From positions 2,976,001-3,040,000 of the forward strand of contig NZ_PDBX01000001.1 in the NCBI RefSeq assembly GCF_002564105.1: a DNA stretch of 64,000 nucleotides. Reading direction: 5' to 3'. Of this stretch, positions 8,834 through 18,379 are shown one piece after another. Each line of letters starts with the position of its first letter. Position 1 is the stretch's first letter. This stretch comes from Collimonas sp. PA-H2 (GTDB lineage Bacteria > Pseudomonadota > Gammaproteobacteria > Burkholderiales > Burkholderiaceae_D). Under the pieces are notes generated by a model. The model was not told where the DNA came from and did not search any database. It saw only the letters and a list, made by a program, of their open reading frames with translations. The position numbers and the translations under genes were made by a program.

Positions 8834-11584
8834 ATGCACAGATTCAAAACCTGGCCGGTGCGCTCCGCACTGTCGCTATTGATCGCTTATGGAGTTCCGT
8901 ACGTCTATCAGTCCGCTCACGCACAAACAGCGCAGCCAAGTCCGGCGGCGGATGACGCCGCCGCTTCCGCCGGCAACGACGGCAAGCAAGTATTGGTGAC
9001 CGGCTCGCGCATCCCGCGCGCCAGCAAAGAGGGTCCGACCAGCGTCACCGTAATCACCGGTGAAGATATCGAGAAGCAGGGTTATCGCAATGTGTTCGAT
9101 GCCCTCAGTGCGCAGACGCAAAATACCGGCATGACGCAGGGCGCCGATTTCGGCAATACCTTCACTCCGGCGGCGAACACCATCAGCCTGCGCGGCCTTG
9201 GTCCGAACCACACCCTGATCCTGGTCAACGGCCGGCGCATCGCCGATTATCCGGTGGCGTATGACGGCGCGGTCAACTTCGTCAACCTGGCGAATATTCC
9301 CTCGGCGCTGGTCGACCGCATCGAAATCCTGAACGGCGGCGCCTCAGCGGTATATGGTTCCGATGCGATTGCCGGCGTGGTCAACGTCATCCTGAAAAAG
9401 CAGGCCAGCGGCTTCGATCTCAACGTCAAGGCCGGCGGCACCCAGCACGGTGGCGGTTCCAACCAGCGCATCCAGTTCACCGGCGGCGGCAGCAACGGCA
9501 ACCTGAGCGGCGTCTTTGGCGTAGAACTAAGCCGCACCCAGCCGATCTGGAGCCGGCAGCGCGATTTCATGTCGTCGACTTCTTCCGACGGCACGGCGCC
9601 GACACGCATACTGTCGCGCCAGAATGTCGATACCGGAAAGTATGTCGATCCGGGCGCCAATCACTGCGCCCAGCTAGGCAATCTGTTCTATGACAGCGTG
9701 GTGCTAGTGCAGTCGAAAAAAGGCCCGTATTGCGGCAGCGGCAAGGCGCAGCCGGCGTTCTGGACCACCATGACGCAGAATGAAAGCGAGAACCTGTTCG
9801 GCAGCCTGACTTATCAGTTGACGCCCAAGACCGAGGTTTTCAGCGACCTGATGCTGGGATTTAACGCCACCCAGAACAATACGCGCGGCCCTAACTGGAC
9901 TTCGGAAGGCGGCGGCAACGGCTATTTCTATAACCAGAACAGCGGCGCCAACGAGAGCTGGTCGCGCCGCATTTCGCCGGAAGAGATCGGCAGCGCGACG
10001 CGTTACAACCGCAAGTGGAACGACGTCGCCGGCAACTGGACTGTCGGGGTGCGCGGCGATATTCCTGCCACCAGCAGCTGGAACTACGAGGCGGCCTATA
10101 ATATTTCCGCTTACACCAGCCGCCAGACCGCGCCGGTGCTGCTGAGTAAAGTGGACAGTTTTTTCCTAGGTCCGCGCCTGGGCTACGATAGCGACGGTGT
10201 CGCCATCTACGCGCCCGATCCCAAACGGCTTAGCCAGCCGCTGACGCCCGACGAGTTCAACTCGATTGCCGGCGAATCCATCAGCCGCAATAAATCCTGG
10301 ACCCAGACCTTGAGCCTGAGCGCCAACGGCGAGCTGTTCAATCTGCCGGCCGGACCAGTGCGCCTGGCCGCCGTCACGGAATTCGGCAGCCAGGGCTTCA
10401 GCAATACGCCGGATCCGCAAATCAACCAGGGCGCCTTCTATAACCAGTCGAACGCCGCCGGCGCCAGCGGCTCGCGCAAGCGCTATGCGTTGGGTACGGA
10501 ACTGAATATCCCGCTGCTCAAGCAACTGGTGGCCACGGTCGCCGGACGTTACGACGAATACGATTTTGCCGGCCGCAGCGACGGCAAGTTCACCTATAAC
10601 ACCGGACTGGAGTTCCGTCCCGCCAAAACCCTGCTATTCCGCGGCAACTACGCTACCAGCTTCCGCGCGCCGGATATGAACTACATCTATTCGTCGACTA
10701 CGCGCGGCTACTACTCGTCCACCACCGATTACTACCGCTGCGCACTGGCGGGGCAGCCGCTGGCAGGTTGCGATTACAATAATTATTCGCCCGGCGCCAA
10801 CTACATCCAGAGCGGCAGCAAGGACCTGAAGCCGGAAAACGGCAAATCCTGGAGCTATGGCGTGGTGTGGTCGCCAAGTTCCAACTTCGATGTCTCGGCC
10901 GATTTCTGGCGCATCCAGATCGATAACCTGGTGACCAATCTCGATTCCGACATCATCCTGCGCAACGAAGCCAATTGCCGCGCCGGCCAGCTGGATATCA
11001 CTTCGCCTACCTGCGTCGATGCGCTGACGCGGGTGGTGCGTAATCCGCCGACGGCGATCTACCAGCCGAATGCGATCCAGAACATCCTGGTCAATCCGAT
11101 CAATGCGGCGCAGGAACGCACCAGCGGCCTGGATTTCAGCGGCAAGTGGCGCATCAAGGGCGGCGGCGCCGGCGATTTCCTGCTGAAGGCGAACTACACC
11201 AAGGTGCTGAGCCATCACTACCGTCAGTTTGCCAGCGATCCCGACCAGGATCTGCTGAACTCGCTGACCAATCCGGACTGGGGTTCCAAGGTCAACGCCA
11301 GCGTCACCTGGCTGCGCGGTCCATGGACCAGCACAGTGCAAGTCACGCGCTACGGCAGCCTGCCGAGCGCCGACCAGACCCGCCGCATCTCGCCGTTCGC
11401 GCTGGTCAACCTGAGCGCCAGCTACCAGATCAACCCGCGGGCCTCGCTTGCGCTGATCGTCAACAATGTCTTCAATTCGGTGAAGCAAGACAATACTGCC
11501 GGCTGGCCGTATTATCCTACCGGTAACTACAATCCCTACGGCCGTATGGGATGGCTGGAATTTAACTACCATTTTGGTTCATAG
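8834..11584 (+). CDS. TonB-dependent outer-membrane receptor
   Basis: A 916-residue receptor with a signal peptide (about 1-30, ending in SAHAQ). A low-complexity Ala-rich linker and a TonB-box-like 'KQVLVTGSRIPRA' precede the plug domain, which contains 'ISLRGLGPNHTLILVNGRRI' (about 115-134) and 'VDRIEILNGGASAVYGSDAI'. The rest is a 22-strand barrel ending '...YNPYGRMGWLEFNYHFGS', with a terminal aromatic strand. Three pairs of closely spaced Cys occur in the barrel (for example YRCALAGQPLAGCDY), suggesting extracellular loop disulfides. The 'VTGSRI' subtype is usually not siderophore-specific; the substrate is unknown. A secreted thioredoxin-domain protein follows and probably shares its transcript. 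Confidence 0.92.
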   Translation: MHRFKTWPVRSALSLLIAYGVPYVYQSAHAQTAQPSPAADDAAASAGNDGKQVLVTGSRIPRASKEGPTSVTVITGEDIEKQGYRNVFDALSAQTQNTGMTQGADFGNTFTPAANTISLRGLGPNHTLILVNGRRIADYPVAYDGAVNFVNLANIPSALVDRIEILNGGASAVYGSDAIAGVVNVILKKQASGFDLNVKAGGTQHGGGSNQRIQFTGGGSNGNLSGVFGVELSRTQPIWSRQRDFMSSTSSDGTAPTRILSRQNVDTGKYVDPGANHCAQLGNLFYDSVVLVQSKKGPYCGSGKAQPAFWTTMTQNESENLFGSLTYQLTPKTEVFSDLMLGFNATQNNTRGPNWTSEGGGNGYFYNQNSGANESWSRRISPEEIGSATRYNRKWNDVAGNWTVGVRGDIPATSSWNYEAAYNISAYTSRQTAPVLLSKVDSFFLGPRLGYDSDGVAIYAPDPKRLSQPLTPDEFNSIAGESISRNKSWTQTLSLSANGELFNLPAGPVRLAAVTEFGSQGFSNTPDPQINQGAFYNQSNAAGASGSRKRYALGTELNIPLLKQLVATVAGRYDEYDFAGRSDGKFTYNTGLEFRPAKTLLFRGNYATSFRAPDMNYIYSSTTRGYYSSTTDYYRCALAGQPLAGCDYNNYSPGANYIQSGSKDLKPENGKSWSYGVVWSPSSNFDVSADFWRIQIDNLVTNLDSDIILRNEANCRAGQLDITSPTCVDALTRVVRNPPTAIYQPNAIQNILVNPINAAQERTSGLDFSGKWRIKGGGAGDFLLKANYTKVLSHHYRQFASDPDQDLLNSLTNPDWGSKVNASVTWLRGPWTSTVQVTRYGSLPSADQTRRISPFALVNLSASYQINPRASLALIVNNVFNSVKQDNTAGWPYYPTGNYNPYGRMGWLEFNYHFGS

Positions 11585-11611
11585 AAGCGGCCGCTGTATA
11601 TCCGAGGGCAG

Positions 11612-11640
11612 AAGGGGGAGGCGCAAGCTGGCCCCTTTTT
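11612..11640 (+). terminator. Weak terminator or attenuator between receptor and thioredoxin genes
   Basis: AAGGGG (11612-11617) can pair with CCCCTT (11632-11637), followed by a short T run. It would partly terminate receptor transcripts and lower expression of the downstream gene. The stem is short, so this is tentative. Confidence 0.4.
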
Positions 11641-11669
11641 GCGGTTTTAATCATTGAGACAAGTACACG

Positions 11670-13247
11670 ATGAAAATCCAATCTGCTACTGCTGCCACTA
11701 TCGCCACCTTGGCTATCCTGATATGCGCAGCCGGGCCAGCGTCCGCGCTGCCCGCCGCCGGCCAAAAGCCAGCGGCCTCTGCTACTACTGCCGCAGCCGC
11801 AGGCATCAACTGGTATGAAGGCGATGTCGACGCCGCTTTCGCCTTCGCCAAGGCCAATAACAAGCCTTTATTCCTGTACTGGGGCGCGACCTGGTGTCCG
11901 CCTTGCAATCAGGTCAAGGCAACCATATTTAACCGCCAGGGCTTTATCGAGCGCTCGCGCTTCTTTGTGCCGGTGCATATCGACGGCGACAGCGCCGGCG
12001 CGCAAAAACTGGGCGAACGCTTCAAGGTGCGCGGCTATCCGACCATGATCCTGTTCAAGCCGGACGGCAGCGAAATCACGCGCCTGCCGGGCGAGGTCGA
12101 TGCTGACCGTTATCTGCAGACGCTGACGCTAGGCATCAGCGCCAACCGCCCTGTGCGTCAAATCTTGCAGGCGGCGCTAGCCGGCGGCAAGCTGAGCGCA
12201 GACGAGTGGCGTTTGCTGGCTTATTATTCATGGGACACCGATGAACAGCAGCTGGTCAACGGCAAGGACTTGCCGGCGACCCTGAGGCGGCTGGCGGCGG
12301 CCAGCCCGGCCGGCGATATCGCCAATCGCCTGGCGCTGAGTGCGCTGGTGGCAGCGGCGAAACCGGACGCGGCGGGGGCAGTCGACAAGTCGGTAGCGGC
12401 GGCGCAGTTGAACAAGACGCTGGCGGATGCGCGCAGCTCCCGCGAGAACATGGATATCCTGACCAACTATCCGGCCGAGCTGGTGCAACTGTCGAGCGAC
12501 CCGAAATCGGCGGCGCGCAGCAAGCTCCTGGCGGCGGCTAACCTGGCCATGCAGCGCCTGTCGGTCGATGCAAGTTTGTCCAAAACCGACCGGCTGTCGG
12601 CGCTGGCCGCGCAGGTATCGCTGGCGCGCATAGACAATCCTGACGGCGCCTTGCCGCCGTCGCTGCTGAAAGAGGTGAAGCAAAAAGTAGCGCAAGCCGA
12701 CCGCGCCACTACCGACGTCTTCGAGCGCCAATCCGTGATCAATACCGCGGCGCATGCCTTGAGCGATGCCGGCTTGCTGGACGATTCGGACAGCTTGCTG
12801 AAGGCCGAGCTGAAGCGCTCGCATGCGCCTTACTATTTCATGCTCAGCCTGGCCTCGAACGCCAAGAAACGCGGCGACAAAGCTGGCGCCATCAATTGGT
12901 ATGAGCAAGCCTATCAGACGGCCCAGGGTCCGGCCACCCGCCTGCAATGGGGCGTAGCTTATCTGTCCGGTCTGCTGGAACTGGCGCCGCAAGACGAAGC
13001 GCGCATCGAGAAGGTGGCGCATGGTGTGTTCCAGGAACTCGGCGGCACCCAGAATGCGTTTTATGAACGCAATCGTTCGGTGCTGGAACGTCTCGGGCAA
13101 AAGCTCACGGCCTGGAATAACGGCGGCCGCCATCAGGCAGCTGTGGGGCGCTTGCGCGGCCAGCTCGATGGCGTCTGCGCCAAGCTGCCGACGGCGGATG
13201 CCCAGCGCGCCACCTGCCAGGGTTTGCTGAGTCCGACGCGGGTCTAG
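11670..13247 (+). CDS. Secreted thioredoxin-domain protein with long helical C-terminus
   Basis: A 525-residue protein with a signal peptide (about 1-26, ending SALPA). A thioredoxin fold covers about 45-155, with active site 'WGATWCPPCNQVK' (Cys76 and Cys79) and the cis-Pro segment 'VRGYPTMILF'. The remaining 370 residues are Ala- and Leu-rich and mostly helical, with TPR-like character near 'KKRGDKAGAINWYEQAYQTA'. Acting in the periplasm, it probably reduces or isomerises disulfides. It lies 85 bases after the TonB-dependent receptor, whose loops contain several Cys pairs, so it may help receptor folding or cargo processing (inference). The long C-terminal domain is unlike DsbA, DsbC or TlpA. 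Confidence 0.82.
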   Translation: MKIQSATAATIATLAILICAAGPASALPAAGQKPAASATTAAAAGINWYEGDVDAAFAFAKANNKPLFLYWGATWCPPCNQVKATIFNRQGFIERSRFFVPVHIDGDSAGAQKLGERFKVRGYPTMILFKPDGSEITRLPGEVDADRYLQTLTLGISANRPVRQILQAALAGGKLSADEWRLLAYYSWDTDEQQLVNGKDLPATLRRLAAASPAGDIANRLALSALVAAAKPDAAGAVDKSVAAAQLNKTLADARSSRENMDILTNYPAELVQLSSDPKSAARSKLLAAANLAMQRLSVDASLSKTDRLSALAAQVSLARIDNPDGALPPSLLKEVKQKVAQADRATTDVFERQSVINTAAHALSDAGLLDDSDSLLKAELKRSHAPYYFMLSLASNAKKRGDKAGAINWYEQAYQTAQGPATRLQWGVAYLSGLLELAPQDEARIEKVAHGVFQELGGTQNAFYERNRSVLERLGQKLTAWNNGGRHQAAVGRLRGQLDGVCAKLPTADAQRATCQGLLSPTRV

Positions 13248-13263
13248 CGGCTGGCGAACGCGG

Positions 13264-13302
13264 TTGCCGGGAAATCTGCAAAGACGGGATATTTCCCGGC
13301 AA
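13264..13302. terminator. Stem-loop after the thioredoxin gene
   Basis: TTGCCGGGAAAT (13264-13275) pairs perfectly with ATTTCCCGGCAA (13291-13302) around a 15-base loop. It lies 16 bases after the stop codon. There is no T run, so it may stabilise the mRNA 3' end or be an operator rather than an intrinsic terminator. Confidence 0.5.
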
Positions 13303-13377
13303 ATGGGGTACGCTAGCGGCAATTATTTACCGATATACGCCGCAGCGATCCCATTCACCTGACCGGACTTGCCGACC

Positions 13378-14049
13378 ATGATTCTTGTTCACCATCTCAA
13401 CAACTCCCGTTCGCAGCGCGTGCTGTGGCTGCTCGAAGAGCTGGGGCTGGCCTATGAAATCAAGCCCTACCAGCGCGATCCGAAAACCATGCTGGCGCCG
13501 GCCGAACTGCGGGCGGTCCATCCGCTCGGCAAGTCGCCGGTGATTACCGATGGCGACAATACGATTGCCGAGTCGGGCGCGATCATCGAATACCTGATGC
13601 AGAAATACAGCTACGGCCGTCTGATTCCTGCCGCCGACAGCAAGGACCGTCTGCGCTACACCTACTGGCTGCATTACGCCGAAGGCTCGGCCATGCCGCC
13701 TTTGCTGATGAAACTGATTTTCGGCCGCCTCGGCAAGCCGCCGATGCCAGCCTTGCTGCGGCCGCTGGCGCGCATGATTGCCAACGGCGTGCAACGCAGC
13801 TACATCGATCCGCAACTGAAATCGCATCTGGATTTCCTGGAAGGCGAGCTGGGCAAGTCGACCTGGTTTGCCGGCGAAGAATTCAGCGCCGCCGATATCC
13901 AGATGAGCTTCCCGCTGGAAGCATCGCAGTCGCGCGGCGGCCTGGACGCCAGCCGGCCGCGCCTGCTGGATTTCCTGCAGCGGATTCATGCGCGGCCGGC
14001 GTATCAGCGCGCGATCGCCAGAGGCGGCAAGTACGATCTGCTGAAATAG
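13378..14049 (+). CDS. Glutathione S-transferase
   Basis: A 223-residue GST. The N-terminal thioredoxin-like domain begins 'MILVHHLNNSRSQRVLWLLE', which places Ser and Arg where the glutathione-activating residue sits, and contains 'GKSPVI' and 'IAESGAIIEYL'. The helical domain contains 'FSAADIQMSFPLEA'. I chose ATG 13378 because relatives start MI-VHHLNNSRSQR; TTG 13369 would add MPT. Substrate unknown. It differs clearly from the YfcG-like GST at 1820-2524. Confidence 0.87.
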   Translation: MILVHHLNNSRSQRVLWLLEELGLAYEIKPYQRDPKTMLAPAELRAVHPLGKSPVITDGDNTIAESGAIIEYLMQKYSYGRLIPAADSKDRLRYTYWLHYAEGSAMPPLLMKLIFGRLGKPPMPALLRPLARMIANGVQRSYIDPQLKSHLDFLEGELGKSTWFAGEEFSAADIQMSFPLEASQSRGGLDASRPRLLDFLQRIHARPAYQRAIARGGKYDLLK

Positions 14050-14179
14050 GGCAGGCTGCTGCGCACCTTGTGCGCGCATTCTCTCTGCGCATTTCCTCTC
14101 CAATCACAGTAGAATTGGGTTGTACGGCCCGGATAAGAATATCTGGGCCTGAACGCCAAGCTACTGCAACGGAGAGTCA

Positions 14180-15673
14180 ATGTTCCCCACTGAGCAATTC
14201 ACCGATCCCCACGCCGCCGTCGAGCGCGTGCGCGAAATCTACGAACATAATACCGCCCTGCTGCGCCAGGCTTTCAAACGCTTTGCCAATGGCGAGGTGA
14301 TGCCGGAACGGGTGCGCGCCTGCTATCCCTTTGTGCGCGTCACCACCGAATTCAACACCCGCGCCGATACCCGCCATTCCTTCGGTTTCGTCTCCGGCCC
14401 CGGCGTCTATGAAACCACGCTGACCCGGCCTGCGCTTTACACCAATTACCTGGTCAGCCAGTTCAAGCTGCTGCGCGACAATCACGATGTACCGCTGGAA
14501 ATCGGCGTCAGCGAGATGCCGATCCCGGTGCACTTCGCCTTCCCCGAAGGCATCCACGTCGAGGGCACGCTCGATCCTGATCATCTGCGCACGCTGCCGG
14601 ATGTGTTCGACCTGCCCAACCTGGCGACCATGGATGACCGCATCGTCAACGGCACTTTTGAAGAACTGCCTGGCGATCCGCATCCGCTGGCGCTGTTCAC
14701 GGCGCCGCGCGTCGACTATTCGCTGCACCGGCTGAAGCACTACACCGCCACTTCGCCCGACCGTTTCCAGCGCTATGTGCTGTTCACCAACTACGCCTTC
14801 TATATCGACGAATTCATCCGCATGGGACGCGAGCTGATGCAAGCCACCAGCGATCCCGAGCAGCGTGCCTACCGCCAGCAGTACACGGCCTTTGTCGAGC
14901 CGGGCGACCTCACCACCTGGAATGCTAACCTGGACGATCTGCCGTCCGACCGCTCGCTGACCGGCGTGGCGCCGGCGCGCCAGCCGCAGATGCCGGCCTA
15001 CCACCTGCAGCGCGCGGATGGCTCCGGCATTACGCTGATCAATATCGGGGTAGGGCCGTCGAACGCCAAGACCATCACCGACCATGTGGCGGTCCTGCGT
15101 CCGCACGGCTGGATCATGCTCGGCCACTGCGCCGGTTTGTCGACTTCGCAGCGCATGGGCGATTACGTGCTGGCGCATGCCTACGTGCGCGACGACCATG
15201 TGCTGGACGACGACCTGCCGCTGTGGGTGCCGGTGCCGGCGTTGGCCGAGGTGCAGCTGGCCTTGCAGGATGCGGTGGCCACCATCACTCAGCTGGAAGG
15301 CTATGAACTGAAGCGCATCATGCGCACCGGCACGGTGGCATCGATCGACGACCGCAACTGGGAGCTGCGCGACCATCGCAAGCCCCTGCTGCGCTTTAAC
15401 CAGAGCCGCGCGATTGCGCTGGATATGGAAAGCGCAACGGTGGCCGCCAACGGTTTCCGTTTCCGGGTTCCTTACGGCACCTTGCTATGCGTCTCGGACA
15501 AGCCGCTGCACGGTGAAATCAAATTGCCTGGCATGGCCAACCGCTTTTACGAGCAGCGCGTCAACCAGCATTTGAAGATCGGCATCAAGGCGCTGGAATT
15601 GCTGCGCAACCAGGGTGTCGAGCAACTGCACAGCCGCAAGCTGCGCAGCTTCAGCGAACCGGCGTTCCGCTAG
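14180..15673 (+). CDS. amn: AMP nucleosidase
   Basis: A 497-residue enzyme that hydrolyses AMP to adenine and ribose 5-phosphate, controlling adenylate levels in the cytosol. The N-terminal regulatory domain (about 1-180) contains 'ADTRHSFGFVSGPGVYETTL'; the C-terminal phosphorylase-like domain contains 'INIGVGPSNAKTITDHVAVL' and 'ALDMESATVAANGFRFRVPY', where the Met-Glu-Ser binds the ribose as in nucleoside phosphorylases. Length and motifs agree with the E. coli enzyme. A GGAG ribosome binding site lies 5 to 9 bases before the ATG. A TAGAAT at 14110-14115 may be the -10 box. A small unknown gene follows 6 bases after the stop. Confidence 0.93.
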   Translation: MFPTEQFTDPHAAVERVREIYEHNTALLRQAFKRFANGEVMPERVRACYPFVRVTTEFNTRADTRHSFGFVSGPGVYETTLTRPALYTNYLVSQFKLLRDNHDVPLEIGVSEMPIPVHFAFPEGIHVEGTLDPDHLRTLPDVFDLPNLATMDDRIVNGTFEELPGDPHPLALFTAPRVDYSLHRLKHYTATSPDRFQRYVLFTNYAFYIDEFIRMGRELMQATSDPEQRAYRQQYTAFVEPGDLTTWNANLDDLPSDRSLTGVAPARQPQMPAYHLQRADGSGITLINIGVGPSNAKTITDHVAVLRPHGWIMLGHCAGLSTSQRMGDYVLAHAYVRDDHVLDDDLPLWVPVPALAEVQLALQDAVATITQLEGYELKRIMRTGTVASIDDRNWELRDHRKPLLRFNQSRAIALDMESATVAANGFRFRVPYGTLLCVSDKPLHGEIKLPGMANRFYEQRVNQHLKIGIKALELLRNQGVEQLHSRKLRSFSEPAFR

Positions 15674-15679
15674 GCGTCC

Positions 15680-15910
15680 ATGGTTGCCGTCATCAAGCAC
15701 CGCCGCGTCAACATCATTACCCTGGCGGAGGGTGAAGCGATACTGGAACACTGTCGCAGCGGCGATATCGCACTGGTGCAGGATGCCGCCGGCTGGTGGA
15801 CGCATTTTGTCGGCGAGGATGGCGTCATCGACAGCTACGATGCGCCATTCCCTTCCTATAACAAAGCGTTGTGGACCGCCAAGGCCGCGGCCGAATTCGC
15901 CGCCGAATAG
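15680..15910 (+). CDS. Small conserved-looking hypothetical protein
   Basis: A 76-residue, soluble, mildly acidic protein with no signal peptide. It starts 6 bases after the amn stop and is probably translated by coupling. It contains 'WWTHFVGEDGVIDSYDAPF', which looks like a structured beta-rich core, and ends in an Ala-rich helix. I do not recognise the family. Its stop lies next to the end of the convergent MFS gene (15912). Its position behind amn is the only hint of a role. Confidence 0.65.
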   Translation: MVAVIKHRRVNIITLAEGEAILEHCRSGDIALVQDAAGWWTHFVGEDGVIDSYDAPFPSYNKALWTAKAAAEFAAE

Positions 15911-15911
15911 C

Positions 15912-17090
15912 TCAGGCGCGCTGCTGGCTTTCCCGGTACATCTGGCCCAGCAGGCAGGCGCCTGCCACTAGCGCGAAGGCGGCCACGCACAGCGACGAAG
16001 TGAAACTGCCGCTGCCCCGGACCAGGCGCGTCGCCAGCGGTGGTCCGACGATCTGGCCGATGCCGTAGGTGGCGGTCAGCAAGCCCATCAGACTGCGCGC
16101 CTGGTCGCCGCGCAGGCGGCGCGCATCGCGCATTGCAAACAAGGTAATCGCGGTAAACGGCAAGCCCAGCAAGATGCTGCCCAGCGCAAAGCCGAACACG
16201 CTGGGCGACGCCACGCCGACCAGGATGCCGCATGCCTGCAGCAGATAGCAGGCGGCCAGCAATAGTCGATTATCCCAATGAACCGGCAAGCGCGTCGCCA
16301 GCCAGGCGCCCAGCGAAACGCAGATGCCGAACAAGGGCCAGAACAGATCCGGCCAGCTGGAGCCCGGCAATGCCTGGCGCGCGATCACGGGCAGGAAAGT
16401 CGCCGTGATGATGTAGCCGAATCCCGCCAGCGCGTAGGCAACAGTCAGGCCGCGTGTCTGCCGCACGATTTGCGCCGGAGGGAGTGCATGGGAGGCCGCT
16501 GGATCCGCGTTCAAGGTGGACGCGGATCCAGCGAAGGTGCGCCAGACTATTGCCGTCAGCAACAAGGCCAGCAGCGCGTAGCTGAGCCAGCCGTAGGATG
16601 CCTTCCAATGATGCGACACCATCGCGCTGGTTGCCAGTCCTGTCAGCAGGATGCCAAGGCCCGGTCCGCAATAGATGATGCCGCCTAGCGCGGGTGCGTG
16701 CAGTTGCGCCAACCGTTGCAGACACCAGCCGGAGGCGAACACAAAGGTGCAGGCGCTGGCGATGCCTGCCAGAGTACGCAGTACTAGCCACAGACCAGGC
16801 GATTGCAACAGCCCCATACCCACGGTGAGCAATACCGTGGCGACCAGGCCGATCCGTATGAAGCGGGTGGCGCTGCCGCGCAATGCCATGCACAGCAGGG
16901 CGCCGATAAAATAACCCAGGTAATTCGCAGTCGCCAGCCAGCCGCCTGCGGTCAGATCGATGACGCCGTCGTGCAGCATCATCGGCAGCAGCGGTGTGAA
17001 GGCGAAGCGACCTATGCCCATTGCCACCGCCAGCGCCAATGCGCCGGCCAGGGCCACGCGCCAGGCTTCCTGATTGTGTTCAATGTTCAT
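15912..17090 (-). CDS. MFS transporter, YbfB/YjiJ family
   Basis: A 392-residue inner-membrane carrier with about twelve membrane segments. The 'GIGRFAFTPLLPMMLHDG' motif in the first helix and 'GGWLATANYLGYFIGAL' in the second are typical of YbfB/YjiJ-type major facilitators, whose substrates are mostly unknown. I chose ATG 17090 (MNIEHNQEAW); a TTG at 17135 would extend the protein by 15 residues without a good ribosome binding site. The upstream nitronate monooxygenase gene ends at 17142, so the two are probably one operon, and the carrier could import its substrate (inference). Confidence 0.85.
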   Translation of the reverse strand: MNIEHNQEAWRVALAGALALAVAMGIGRFAFTPLLPMMLHDGVIDLTAGGWLATANYLGYFIGALLCMALRGSATRFIRIGLVATVLLTVGMGLLQSPGLWLVLRTLAGIASACTFVFASGWCLQRLAQLHAPALGGIIYCGPGLGILLTGLATSAMVSHHWKASYGWLSYALLALLLTAIVWRTFAGSASTLNADPAASHALPPAQIVRQTRGLTVAYALAGFGYIITATFLPVIARQALPGSSWPDLFWPLFGICVSLGAWLATRLPVHWDNRLLLAACYLLQACGILVGVASPSVFGFALGSILLGLPFTAITLFAMRDARRLRGDQARSLMGLLTATYGIGQIVGPPLATRLVRGSGSFTSSLCVAAFALVAGACLLGQMYRESQQRA

Positions 17091-17141
17091 CGCGATATCT
17101 GCCGTTGCAGTGATTTGCGCTTGCTTCAAGTTCAACCCGCG

Positions 17142-18233
17142 CTAGTAATTGATGGCGTGCGGCGCCTGCAGTTCGGCCGCTAGCGTGGCGACCAGCTGCG
17201 CCGCCGGCATCGGCCGCGCCATGGCCACGCCTTGGCCGGCCCAGAGAGACATGAATTCAGGACGGTTGAGCTTGGCGGCCGCCTGGCGGATTTCAGCGGT
17301 CAGCGCATTTTGTACAGGATACGCCGGCAGAGCGCTTTCATGGAGCGCCATCTGTTCCACATACGAATTGACGATGCCGCGCGCATGGCGTCCGGAAAAG
17401 CTGCGGATCAGGCGCGTGCTGTCGTCGCGCGCGAGCGCCAGTTGGGCACGCCAGGCCGGCGCGATGCCGGATTCCGGGCAAGCCAGGAAGGCGGTGCCGA
17501 GCTGGGCCGCCTGGGCGCCGAGCAGCAAGGCGGCGGCGATGCCGCGGCCGTCCATGATGCCGCCGGCGGCGATGAGCGGCAGTTTTACCGCCGCCGCTGC
17601 TTGCGGGATCAGAGTCATCAAGCCGACGCTGGATTGTTCGATATCGCCGAGGAAAGTCGCGCGGTGGCCGCCGGCTTCCGCGCCCTGCAGGCAGACGAAA
17701 TCGGCGCCGGCCTGTTCCCAGGCGACGGCTTCGGCCACCGTGGTGGCGGTGCCGATCACTTTGCAGTCTTTGGCCTTGAACTGCGCCACCGTATCTGCGG
17801 GAAGAATGCCGAAGGTGAAGCTGACCACCGGCGGCGCGGCTTCCAGCAGGGCTGCCAGCTGCTCATTGAAATTCTCGCTGAATTTCTGCGGCCTGGTTGC
17901 CGGGCCGAGGCCAAGCGCATCCCGGAACGGCAGCAGCAGTTCTTCCGCCAGCGCGATTTCTGCCTCGGCCGGCTGGCTGGTTTCCAGGATGAATAGGTTG
18001 ACATTGAATGGCCGTGCCGTCTGCGTGCGGATTTTCTGGACGGCTTCGATGATCGCCGCTGGCGACAGCAGGGCGGCCGCGAAAGAACCCAGGCCGCCGG
18101 CGTTGCAGACTTGCGTGACCAGTTCAATCGGCGAGCCGCCGTTCATGGGGCCTTGCACGATCGGATAGCGGATGTCGAGTTGGGTGGCAAACGATGCACG
18201 CTGCGCGTCGGAATGCAGGTTGATGCTGGACAT
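17142..18233 (-). CDS. Nitronate monooxygenase (2-nitropropane dioxygenase family)
   Basis: A 363-residue FMN-dependent TIM-barrel enzyme that oxidises alkyl nitronates to carbonyl compounds and nitrite. Seen: N-terminal 'YPIVQGPMNGGSPIELVTQV', 'NAGGLGSFAA', the FMN-phosphate region 'AGGIMDGRGIAAALLLGA', and 'LQGAEAGGHRATF' with the catalytic His. I chose ATG 18233 because a clear GAGGAG lies 7 bases upstream; ATG 18278 has none. A LysR-type regulator is encoded divergently. Together with the MFS gene downstream this looks like a small detoxification or catabolic unit. Confidence 0.88.
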   Translation of the reverse strand: MSSINLHSDAQRASFATQLDIRYPIVQGPMNGGSPIELVTQVCNAGGLGSFAAALLSPAAIIEAVQKIRTQTARPFNVNLFILETSQPAEAEIALAEELLLPFRDALGLGPATRPQKFSENFNEQLAALLEAAPPVVSFTFGILPADTVAQFKAKDCKVIGTATTVAEAVAWEQAGADFVCLQGAEAGGHRATFLGDIEQSSVGLMTLIPQAAAAVKLPLIAAGGIMDGRGIAAALLLGAQAAQLGTAFLACPESGIAPAWRAQLALARDDSTRLIRSFSGRHARGIVNSYVEQMALHESALPAYPVQNALTAEIRQAAAKLNRPEFMSLWAGQGVAMARPMPAAQLVATLAAELQAPHAINY

Positions 18234-18316
18234 GTTGAAGCTCCTCAGGAAAGGCTGCCATGGCGCGGATGTATTCAAGGGAAATGTTGCGTCGCAGCTG
18301 GTGGATTCATCCTACC

Positions 18317-18346
18317 TTGACATAGTCATCCTGAAAAATGAATAAT
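18317..18346 (+). promoter_or_regulatory. Sigma-70 promoter of the divergent LysR gene
   Basis: TTGACA (18317-18322) is followed after 18 bases by AATAAT (18341-18346). TCAT...ATGA half-sites lie between the boxes (18326-18341), as expected for an autoregulating LysR-type protein that also controls the divergent nitronate monooxygenase gene. Confidence 0.6.
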
Positions 18347-18379
18347 TAAAATATTATCCATCTTTAAATGAGATGATCT

